Below, one piece after another: positions 6,763 through 12,562 of a stretch of DNA of 17,676 bases. The DNA is from CAZUVM01 sp964623885 (lineage in GTDB: Bacteria > Verrucomicrobiota > Verrucomicrobiia > Limisphaerales > UBA8199): NCBI GenBank assembly GCA_964623885.1, contig CAZUVM010000034.1, positions 1-17,676 of the forward strand, in the 5' to 3' direction. Position 1 is the first letter of the stretch. Each line of letters begins with the position of its first letter. The notes under the pieces are model-generated. The model searched no databases and had not been told where the DNA came from. It saw only the letters and a program-made list of their open reading frames with translations. A program made the position numbers and the translations under genes.

Positions 6763-8483
6763 GTGACGCGTTGCTCGCCCGCGTTTTCGCCATGTCGGTT
6801 TTTCGCCAGCATACAAGGCGCAAGTCCCACTCGAGCCAAAGGCATAACGAAGATCGCTGCCAGCAGAAGTGTGTTCCGGAATCGGATTGGATCCAGCGGG
6901 CCGCACAGCAACACCAAGGCCCCACGCGCCCAAACCAGCAGCACGAGAGCCACCAGGCAACTGACCGCTGCCCCCCAGATTAGCAAATACCGGCGGAGCC
7001 GTCGTGACGTGATTCGGCGCCAGGACCAAGCCGCCAGCCAAACTTTAACAATCACCGCCATCGCCGCGAGCCACTGAAAACATTGCAGTGCTCGATTTGG
7101 ATCCCGCAGCCAGCCTTCCGGGTGCGTCTCGCTTTCTTGTGCCAGCATCAGCACCATGATATTCGCTAACACCAGCAATACGCCGTATGCAGCAGGCACG
7201 GCTACAAACCATTTGGGCTGGCCCCACAATCCCAGCCAGAGGCCGCACACCAACCCGCGCCACGTCAGCAATAGTCCCGCAACGATAGCCAATACCATTA
7301 TGGCATACTGAGGAGCGGCCGTGTGATGATAAACCATCCAGAAACCAATTCGAGCTGAGTTGAGCACGCGCAAATCCGCCCAGCCAGGCAGCCACGCGGC
7401 CAAAAAGACCACGATTATCCCCCATGCGAACACCGCGCTCAACGCCGCCACCTTCAACTTAATCACGACCATTTCGCCTGTCGCCAGCGGTCGAACCGCA
7501 TCGAATGGGCGCACTGACACATCCGCGGACCAGACCTCAGCCTTCGAGAAACCTTTGCCTATCGGCAACGCCAAAATCACCGGCATCGCCAAAGTCCAGC
7601 CCAGTATCCAAACCACGGCGCCCGAGTCCTGACGCAGGCGCCAGGATATCGGGCCGATCACCAGCAGCAGGGCGGTACCAACGAACGCGGGCAATAACCA
7701 GCCGGACCGACGCCATTCGAACCATAACTGCGCCGCCGACGCCGATGAAAATGCGGCCGTTCTTTGCGGCAGCACGTCATTCAGTCGTTCAATCCACTCG
7801 CGCGCGATCCGCCGGCGTTGGCCGCCACCGGTGCGTTCCAGGCCCAATGACTTCAGCGCGACAGCGAAGGCCCCAACGCTCAGCGCTACCGCCGCAGCGC
7901 TAAGGCGCCGTTCGGATAGCCAGGGCGAGGGCACATAGGCATAAAAGCAAGGCAGCGTCGCGACACCAATAAAGCTGGTTCCGCCAAGGCCAAGCACGAC
8001 GAGCCGCAAAACCCGAAAACGCGCCAGGCACCACAAGGTCACTTCATAAAAAACGAGATAAGCACCGAGGATGACTCCCAGCCAGCCGGCTAATGGAATC
8101 TCCTGTCGAACGAACACCAGTTTCAACCAAGTCCAATAAACCAGCTCCACCGAGACGAGCCCCAGACCGATCGGCACCGCCGCCAGCAACCACGTCGAAA
8201 CCGGCAGGGAAAACAGGCGATAGGGATAGGCCGTCCAGTCGCGCTGCGGATTCAGTTCCGTATAATTGAACGCGGCAAACACCAGCACCAGCGAAGCAAT
8301 CATCAGTAGGCAATTGATGGTCAGGAGTTGCTGACGGAGCGGTTTGGTCGCTCGAAAAGTGTCCGGCAAAACCGCGTTGAACAGCACGCCGAATAAGACG
8401 ATACCGACGACCAACCGGATCAGGCGTCGGTTTCGCGCCCAGATTTCCCAGCCCAGACCGGAAATGGCGGTGCGCATAATCAC
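6759..8483 (-). CDS. ABC-2-type multispanning membrane protein (transporter permease)
   Basis: This 574-residue, strongly hydrophobic protein has about 12-14 predicted membrane segments. Examples are near 22-38, 53-72, 96-120, 131-150, 158-183, 262-280, 288-307, 343-364, 392-415, 427-448, 467-487, 498-518 and 538-555. A basic cytoplasmic loop (about 213-260) separates two roughly similar halves, as in fused ABC-2-type permeases. I do not recognise a specific family motif; the assignment rests on its position directly after the ABC ATPase. GTG 8483 follows the ATPase TAA with no gap. ATG 8477 two codons later is an equally plausible start. The stop overlaps the hydrolase ATG (ATGA). It probably forms the membrane part of the exporter with the adjacent ATPase. 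Confidence 0.8.
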   Translation of the reverse strand: MIMRTAISGLGWEIWARNRRLIRLVVGIVLFGVLFNAVLPDTFRATKPLRQQLLTINCLLMIASLVLVFAAFNYTELNPQRDWTAYPYRLFSLPVSTWLLAAVPIGLGLVSVELVYWTWLKLVFVRQEIPLAGWLGVILGAYLVFYEVTLWCLARFRVLRLVVLGLGGTSFIGVATLPCFYAYVPSPWLSERRLSAAAVALSVGAFAVALKSLGLERTGGGQRRRIAREWIERLNDVLPQRTAAFSSASAAQLWFEWRRSGWLLPAFVGTALLLVIGPISWRLRQDSGAVVWILGWTLAMPVILALPIGKGFSKAEVWSADVSVRPFDAVRPLATGEMVVIKLKVAALSAVFAWGIIVVFLAAWLPGWADLRVLNSARIGFWMVYHHTAAPQYAIMVLAIVAGLLLTWRGLVCGLWLGLWGQPKWFVAVPAAYGVLLVLANIMVLMLAQESETHPEGWLRDPNRALQCFQWLAAMAVIVKVWLAAWSWRRITSRRLRRYLLIWGAAVSCLVALVLLVWARGALVLLCGPLDPIRFRNTLLLAAIFVMPLARVGLAPCMLAKNRHGENAGEQRVT

Positions 8484-9407
8484 TTAAGCTGGCGCGGGTT
8501 CGCCTGGCTGCCCAGCGTATGCCACGAAAAGTTCGCTCAACGAAGGGGAACATTCGTCGACGATTCTCGCTCCCAACCGTTCGAGTAGCGGCGCGAGATC
8601 TGGTCCCGCCCCATTGCACGTTACCGTCCATTCGGTACCGGAGCCGGTGACGTTGAAGCCGCCGGGAATTGTAGGGCGGCCGGATTGTGTTTCCTTGAAA
8701 TGCAACACGAGCCGGCGGTGCTGCGTCCGAATATCCGCCAGCGAGCCGCAGAGAACCAGCTTCCCCGCACTTAGCATGGCAACGTAATCGGAGACCCGCT
8801 CGATTTCCTCCAGTAGATGCGACGAAAAGAATACGGTGCGACCCTCATCCCCTACCGTGCGAATAATCGCTTCGAGAATGTCGTGGCGCACCATCGGATC
8901 CAGTCCCGAACTGGGCTCATCCAACACGAGCAATTCTGGGCGGTGCGCCTGCGCCGCGAGCAGCGCGGCCTTGGCCCGCTGCCCCTTGGATAATGTTCGG
9001 AGTCGTTGTGCCGGATCCAGGCCGAACACCTGCCGCAACTGCTCCGCATAGGCCGAGTCCCAACCTGGATAAAACGCCTGCGTGTAGCGCATCAGGTCGC
9101 TTACGCGCATCCACCCCGGCAGATCCGGCTGCTCGGAAAGATACCCAATCCGGGCCAGCACCTCGACCGGATCCGCCGTCGGATCGCGCCCGAAGACACG
9201 AACGGTTCCGCTCTCGGCCCGTAACAAACCAAGGATATGTTTGATCAGCGTCGTCTTGCCTGCGCCGTTCTCGCCAACTAACCCGAACACGCAGCCACGG
9301 GGCACATACAAGCTCAGTTGATCGAGAACTTTCCTGGCGCCGAAACTCCGCGAAAGATCCGACATGGCGACCACTGACTCGGCTGAAGATGGCGATGGGA
9401 ATTTCAT
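8484..9407 (-). CDS. ABC transporter ATP-binding protein (YtrB-like, partner of GntR/YtrA regulator)
   Basis: This 307-residue protein is a complete ABC nucleotide-binding domain. Walker A is G45-E-N-G-A-G-K51-T-T, the Q-loop Gln is Q93 (YLSEQPDLPGW), the signature is L139-S-K-G-Q-R, Walker B is LLVLDEP (159-165), and the switch histidine is H197 in FFSSHLLEE. The signature is LSKGQ rather than LSGGQ, as is frequent in ABC-2/drug-export ATPases. A C-terminal extension of about 80 residues (226-307) matches the accessory domain of that class. It energises the neighbouring membrane protein and acts at the inner face of the membrane. ATG 9407 overlaps the GntR TGA as ATGA. An internal M15 is possible but less likely given the overlap. 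Confidence 0.95.
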   Translation of the reverse strand: MKFPSPSSAESVVAMSDLSRSFGARKVLDQLSLYVPRGCVFGLVGENGAGKTTLIKHILGLLRAESGTVRVFGRDPTADPVEVLARIGYLSEQPDLPGWMRVSDLMRYTQAFYPGWDSAYAEQLRQVFGLDPAQRLRTLSKGQRAKAALLAAQAHRPELLVLDEPSSGLDPMVRHDILEAIIRTVGDEGRTVFFSSHLLEEIERVSDYVAMLSAGKLVLCGSLADIRTQHRRLVLHFKETQSGRPTIPGGFNVTGSGTEWTVTCNGAGPDLAPLLERLGARIVDECSPSLSELFVAYAGQPGEPAPA

Positions 9408-9790
9408 ACGTTCGCGCGTAGTTTCTCCTGCCGTTCCCGCATCAACTCGATGACCTCAGCGAGGCTGACGTCCAAATGGGCGGCCTCAACCAGCAGCGCA
9501 TCAACCCGCTCGCCTAGTAGTTTGAGTCTTTGGCGGTGAGGCAGGGTGCTGGAGTTCTGAGCGATAAACGTACCGGCGCCGTGCCGCTTGTGCACGACAC
9601 CTTCGCGCTCGAGCTCGAGGTACGCCCGCGCTACGGTGTTGGGGTTTACGACGAGCTGCTGCGCCAGCACGCGAATCGGTGGAATCTCCTCGCCGGGTTC
9701 CAACCGGCCCGCCGCCACCAGGTGTTTAACCTGGTTTACAATTTGCTGGTAGATGGGCACGCCGTCGTTCGAACTGATAAACACTTGCAT
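9404..9790 (-). CDS. GntR-family transcriptional regulator, YtrA subfamily
   Basis: This 128-residue protein begins with the GntR winged-helix domain: GVPIYQQIVNQVKHLVAAG (10-28), then a recognition region PPIRVLAQQLVVNPNTVARAY (37-57), and the wing HKRHGAGTFIA (67-77). The C-terminal part (about 80-128) is only about 50 residues of helix with no effector-binding FCD or UTRA domain. This short form defines the YtrA subfamily, whose members usually repress an adjacent ABC transporter operon. It is the first gene of the four-gene minus-strand operon and sits 26 bases from a perfect inverted repeat likely to be its own operator. The inducer is unknown; in studied relatives it is often cell-wall-active compounds. 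Only a weak AGAAG precedes ATG 9790. Confidence 0.93.
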   Translation of the reverse strand: MQVFISSNDGVPIYQQIVNQVKHLVAAGRLEPGEEIPPIRVLAQQLVVNPNTVARAYLELEREGVVHKRHGAGTFIAQNSSTLPHRQRLKLLGERVDALLVEAAHLDVSLAEVIELMRERQEKLRANV

Positions 9791-9816
9791 AGGCCCGGTT
9801 CTTCTCGTTTGGGATA

Positions 9817-9838
9817 GTGTATTACTCAGTTAATACAC
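9817..9838. promoter_or_regulatory. Probable GntR/YtrA operator (perfect inverted repeat)
   Basis: GTGTATTA (9817-9824) and TAATACAC (9831-9838) form a perfect 8+8 inverted repeat with a 6-base spacer, CTCAGT. It lies 26 bases upstream of the GntR start codon. GntR-family operators typically have the GT...AC palindromic form, so this is the expected binding site for autoregulation of the operon. It overlaps the region where a -10 box would fall downstream of a TTGACA hexamer. Confidence 0.8.
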
Positions 9839-9849
9839 AATGACACTCT

Positions 9850-9855
9850 TGTCAA
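9850..9855 (-). promoter_or_regulatory. Candidate -35 element of the GntR-ABC operon
   Basis: The minus strand reads TTGACA here, an exact match to the sigma-70 -35 hexamer. At the standard 16-18 base spacing I find no good -10 box. A TATTAA-like hexamer (complement of 9830-9835) lies only 14 bases away, inside the operator. The element is plausible because repressor binding would then block the promoter, but it is not certain. Confidence 0.4.
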
Positions 9856-9876
9856 GTCGAATATGGCTGCGGCCGC

Positions 9877-9890
9877 CGGCGGCGCCGCCG
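9877..9890. repeat. GC-only 14-bp palindrome
   Basis: CGGCGGCGCCGCCG is self-complementary and lies in a G+C-dense patch (9867-9894) between the GntR operator and the divergent Cys-rich gene. A second small hairpin, ACAGCA-GGGTA-TGCTGT, lies at 9942-9958. No function can be assigned; either could be a structural insulator or chance in high-G+C sequence. Confidence 0.35.
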
Positions 9891-10057
9891 CTCGAGGGGT
9901 GACCTGACCAAGGACGACTGCGTCGACATCGTGGGCGCCGAACAGCAGGGTATGCTGTCCCCCGCATCCCAATCTCCTTAACGATCCGCAAAAAAGGGTG
10001 AGTGGAAGCCAAAATCCGACTGAGGGAAAAGGCAGGGTCTCGTCGTATCAATCTTCG

Positions 10058-10075
10058 CGGCAGAAAAAGCTGCCG
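10058..10075 (+). promoter_or_regulatory. Leader hairpin before the Cys-rich gene
   Basis: CGGCAG (10058-10063) pairs perfectly with CTGCCG (10070-10075) around an A-rich loop, AAAAAG. It ends 33 bases before ATG 10109, so it would lie in the 5' leader if transcription starts upstream. A role in mRNA stability or initiation is possible but unproven. Confidence 0.3.
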
Positions 10076-10108
10076 ATAACAAAAATCCGAACGAATAGAG
10101 CAAAGAAT

Positions 10109-10492
10109 ATGAAAACGAATGAGAAAATCACCCGGCTGGCCGGGTTAACCGTTGCCCTCACCATTTCTGCCGCCACAGTCGTTACGGCCCTGGCCGGTGA
10201 AACCGCCACCGGCAAGGGCGGCGCCAGTCTGCTCCTGAAGCCCGGTGTGTCGATCTCTGCGCCCAGCATGCCAACGATGTCCTGTCCCGCTTGCAAGAGC
10301 GAATATGTAACGCGCAAGGATGCAACCGCTCGCGGCGCAACCAAATCCACAGTGATTGTCGAGCGCCACCTCTGCAAAGGCTGTGAGACCACCATCACCA
10401 CAACCGGCACCGGCAAAGCCAAACAGACGCTGGCGGTGCATCGGTGCCTCTCCGGTGGTTCGAAAGAACTGGCTTGCTGCGCCGGGCACTAG
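10109..10492 (+). CDS. Small exported Cys-rich (zinc-ribbon-like) protein of unknown function
   Basis: This 127-residue protein has a clear Sec signal: basic start MKTNEKITR, hydrophobic 11-28, probable cleavage after T-A-L-A (26-29). The mature part carries two C-x-x-C knuckles about 30 residues apart, C59-P-A-C62 and C89-K-G-C92. Two single residues, H87 and C113, follow the same pattern, and the protein ends in C123-C-A-G-H. A CxxC...CxxC pair suggests a zinc or other metal ribbon, or redox disulfides in an exported protein. Between the knuckles is a basic, Thr-rich beta-type segment (KSTVIVERHL). I do not recognise a named family. The frame is open back to ATG 9998, but ATG 10109 is preferred because only it puts the signal peptide at the N-terminus. 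It is divergent from the GntR operon and ends 145 bases before a convergent gene. Confidence 0.75.
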   Translation: MKTNEKITRLAGLTVALTISAATVVTALAGETATGKGGASLLLKPGVSISAPSMPTMSCPACKSEYVTRKDATARGATKSTVIVERHLCKGCETTITTTGTGKAKQTLAVHRCLSGGSKELACCAGH

Positions 10493-10535
10493 GCCGACTG
10501 TAGGGGACGAAGTCAGGAGTCCCCCTCACGTCTCA

Positions 10536-10561
10536 CTCTCTCCCATCGGATGGGGAGAGGG
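10536..10561. repeat. Intergenic hairpin repeat, CTCTCCC-ATC / GAT-GGGGAGAG
   Basis: CTCTCTCCCATC (10536-10547) pairs with GATGGGGAGAGGG (10549-10561); the only flaw is one extra G in the right arm. It is 44 bases after the Cys-rich gene's stop. From memory, near-identical CTCTCCCATC-GATGGGGAGAG hairpins recur between genes in many verrucomicrobial genomes, so this is probably one copy of a dispersed palindrome. It may also serve as a terminator. Confidence 0.55.
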
Positions 10562-10608
10562 AGCCACGATCCGGTTGTAAAATGTAGCTGTTACGGAGCA
10601 CTAGCTAA

Positions 10609-10628
10609 CGCCGGCAGAGATTCCGGCG
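10609..10628. terminator. Hairpin between convergent genes
   Basis: CGCCGG (10609-10614) is perfectly complementary to CCGGCG (10623-10628) across an 8-base loop, CAGAGATT. It is 10 bases beyond the stop codon of the 378-residue gene (minus strand), the right place for its terminator, but no T-run follows on the minus strand. It could alternatively be another dispersed palindrome. Confidence 0.45.
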
Positions 10629-10637
10629 CTCCCAAGG

Positions 10638-11774
10638 CTAGGCTGCTTGCGCGAAACGGGCGCGCCGGTTGACTGCAGGATGATTGAACACGGTTGCCAA
10701 TTCGTTGGCGTCGACTTCGAGCAGGTTCAGCGGCTGGCTCAGATCGATCATCTTAGTTTGGCCATTCTCGTTGGTGACGGTGACCGTGTTGTCGGGGCGC
10801 GGAGCAAGATTGCGTTCGCCGCCATCTGACGTTTGGCGTTTAAACACCAAATGCGGAGCCGCCAGTTTTGCAATCGTTCCTTTGCGCAACACGCGGCAGC
10901 GGCGTGGATCTTGCAACAGCTCAATTGCCGTTTCCGTTAGGTGCTGTCGGCGGTTTTCGGCCAGCCCATTTGGCGTTGCCGGAAACTGGATGTCAAAGCC
11001 GGTGGGCGATGCCGGGTTGGGCAAAACTACCACATCCGGTGGTCCACCTGGTTCCGGTCGTGGCGAGTAACGCTCGTTGAGCACCTGCTCCAGTTTCGCA
11101 GCTCCTTCTTCCCCGTCTTTCACGCGGAACAGTTCCCCATCCAACTCCACCCAATCATGCAAAGCGCCGATCTTAAATGATTGTGGACGGCGCATGAGCT
11201 TTTGTTCGATCAACGCATTGAATCCAAGTGGATTCAGGCCGACGTCTTTGACGGTCTTATTACCTTCCAAACATTTGATATGTGCCTGGCCGCTCTTCAT
11301 TTCGACCTTGAAATGAACCCAGTCCTCGTCGGTATCTGTCGTGGGGCTTACGGCTTTCGGTGACTGGGCCTTTTGCTTCAGTTCTTCCAAGGCTCGGCGC
11401 TCCAAAGCAAGCCAGTTGTTGAATGCCTTTTCCAGTTTAATGCAACCTTCCGCGTCCCAGGTTGAAACCGTCTCTCCTGCGACTTTCACATGATCCAACG
11501 CTATCTCCAGACCCGCAGGGGTTGCAGGTAAAAGGCCCCTTGCTCTCCATTTAAAAATGTCGAGTTGCGACCAGTTTTTCTGCGGCAGCAGTTGTATCGT
11601 TTCGTCTCCGAGCGTCATCGTGAAAATCTCGGCCAGGATCGCGTGCGCATTCGGTTGCGCGGAAACGACAGCTTTGCCAATGAGAATGCGCGGTTCAGAA
11701 GCGAAATCCGCGCTCGGCGAGCTGCCCTCCCGCTGCTCGATGGAGCCCATGTTTTGCATCTCGTCCTCGTACAT
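10638..11774 (-). CDS. Protein of unknown function, 378 residues, probably cytoplasmic
   Basis: I do not recognise this protein. It has no signal peptide and no long hydrophobic segment, so it is probably cytoplasmic. Residues 1-28 look disordered and acidic. A mixed alpha/beta region follows (29-135), containing an aromatic block with NWSQLDIFKWRARGLLP (67-83), a helix rich in charged residues (112-137) and a low-complexity linker (138-150). A beta-rich middle (151-235) includes HDWVELDGELFRVKDGEEG (206-224). A Pro-rich linker (236-270) leads to a C-terminal block (275-378) with RRCRVLRKGTIAKLAAPHLVFKR and a beta segment VTVTNENGQTKMIDL. No catalytic motif is evident. The start is supported by a full Shine-Dalgarno, GGAGGT (complement of 11785-11790), ten bases before ATG 11774. 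It is transcribed alone, after the RRM gene on the same strand and convergent with the Cys-rich gene. Confidence 0.75.
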   Translation of the reverse strand: MYEDEMQNMGSIEQREGSSPSADFASEPRILIGKAVVSAQPNAHAILAEIFTMTLGDETIQLLPQKNWSQLDIFKWRARGLLPATPAGLEIALDHVKVAGETVSTWDAEGCIKLEKAFNNWLALERRALEELKQKAQSPKAVSPTTDTDEDWVHFKVEMKSGQAHIKCLEGNKTVKDVGLNPLGFNALIEQKLMRRPQSFKIGALHDWVELDGELFRVKDGEEGAAKLEQVLNERYSPRPEPGGPPDVVVLPNPASPTGFDIQFPATPNGLAENRRQHLTETAIELLQDPRRCRVLRKGTIAKLAAPHLVFKRQTSDGGERNLAPRPDNTVTVTNENGQTKMIDLSQPLNLLEVDANELATVFNHPAVNRRARFAQAA

Positions 11775-11784
11775 ACGGCTTAAT

Positions 11785-11790
11785 ACCTCC
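11785..11790 (-). promoter_or_regulatory. Strong ribosome binding site deciding the start of the 378-residue protein
   Basis: The minus strand reads GGAGGT, an exact Shine-Dalgarno core, with ten bases before ATG 11774. It fixes the first of three closely spaced Met codons (residues 1, 6 and 9) as the start. Confidence 0.7.
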
Positions 11791-11934
11791 GGTTCAGGAA
11801 CAAAAAATCCCTACGATTGAACCTGCAACTCTCCAGGTCGAAGTTTCAATGGGGTAGCCGCCCTATTCCCTAACCCACTCCATGAATCGATTCAATGACC
11901 TGCGTTAACGGCACAAACGGAACGTACAAGCAAG

Positions 11935-11956
11935 CGGGGCACGCGGACGTGCCCCG
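11935..11956. terminator. Strong perfect hairpin downstream of the RRM gene
   Basis: CGGGGCACG (11935-11943) is exactly complementary to CGTGCCCCG (11948-11956), leaving a 4-base loop CGGA. It starts 26 bases past the RRM stop codon (minus strand) and precedes the next minus-strand gene, so it most likely ends the RRM transcript. There is no long T-run, so it may act as a 3'-end stabiliser or a factor-dependent stop. Confidence 0.55.
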
Positions 11957-11982
11957 ACGCAAGAATAGTTTATCGTTTGCGA

Positions 11983-12324
11983 TCAGTACCGATCGCGGCC
12001 GCCGCCCCGATCGCCACCGCCGCCGTAGCCGCCCCGCCGACCGCCACCGCCGCGGTCGCCGCCACCCGGACGCTCTTCGCGGGGCCGTGCGACGTTAACG
12101 GTCAAAGTCCGTCCGCCCAATTCTTTGCCGTTCAACGCCTCAATCGCCTTTTGGGCTTCTTCAGGTGTGCTCATCGTCACAAATGCGAAGCCCCGGGGTC
12201 GCCCGGTCGCACGGTCCATCATCAGGTTCGCTTCCAAGACCGTGCCATGTGCCGCGAACGCGTCCTGCAATTCGTTTTCCGTGGTGTTAAACGAAAGATT
12301 TCCTACGAATAATTTTGTGCTCAT
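11983..12324 (-). CDS. RRM-domain RNA-binding protein with Arg/Gly-rich tail
   Basis: This 113-residue protein has one RNA recognition motif (about 3-80). RNP2 is L5-F-V-G-N-L10 and RNP1 is R44-G-F-A-F-V-T-M51; F46 and F48 are the usual RNA-stacking aromatics. Residues 82-113 are an RGG-type tail of Gly, Arg and Asp ending in RDRY. Such short RRM proteins occur in cyanobacteria, Verrucomicrobiota and several other phyla and bind single-stranded RNA. Those studied are often cold-inducible and may act as RNA chaperones. ATG 12324 is chosen because MSTKLFVGNL is the usual family N-terminus; an upstream TTG (12345) is unlikely. It is divergent from glyQS across a 238-base gap that must hold both promoters. 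No partner gene is evident. Confidence 0.95.
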   Translation of the reverse strand: MSTKLFVGNLSFNTTENELQDAFAAHGTVLEANLMMDRATGRPRGFAFVTMSTPEEAQKAIEALNGKELGGRTLTVNVARPREERPGGGDRGGGGRRGGYGGGGDRGGGRDRY

Positions 12325-12562
12325 CTGTTTTCTAACGTTATCCAATCGGTCCCCGATACTTTTCGCTCTGCATTGCTGAACCGCGCCTCACGAACCAAAC
12401 CATGAATGAAACTTTGCTCGGCTGCAGGGGAGGCTCTATGTAGAAGTCGAATTGTATCTATAGACGACGTGACTTTGACGGTTTTTGCAACAATAGCAAG
12501 CCCAGAGATGCATCAGTTTTCAATTTACAAACTCCCGCCCCGCTTCGACACTGCTCGGCCTT

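Noticed and set aside
6763..7041. Upstream extension of the alpha/beta hydrolase frame to ATG 7041
   Set aside because: It overlaps the permease gene by about 280 bases, has low-complexity sequence, and would bury the hydrophobic anchor inside the protein. ATG 6762 forms an ATGA junction.
9869..9876. NotI-type GCGGCCGC next to a CTCGAG, considered as cloning-vector residue
   Set aside because: The surrounding sequence is continuous with the native operator and leader, and a second CGCGGCCGC occurs inside the RRM glycine-rich tail, so these are natural high-G+C words.
9844..9979. Short open frame with 'GDLTKDDCVDIVGAEQQG', considered as a gene remnant
   Set aside because: It has no start codon with a ribosome binding site, begins with an Arg run from the GC palindrome, and matches no family I know.
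9998..10108. Upstream extension of the Cys-rich protein to ATG 9998
   Set aside because: It would place 37 polar residues before a typical Sec signal peptide; the hairpin at 10058-10075 also lies in this stretch, consistent with untranslated leader.
11983..12080. Short GC-rich repeats (CCGCCGCC and similar), considered as a repeat array
   Set aside because: They encode the Gly/Arg-rich tail of the RRM protein, so the repetition is explained by codon composition.
12325..12562. Searched for a cold-shock or T-box-like leader and promoters between the RRM and glyQS genes
   Set aside because: I found no specifier-loop or antiterminator pattern and no well-spaced promoter boxes that I could defend; T-box control of glyQS is also not expected outside Firmicutes-like phyla.
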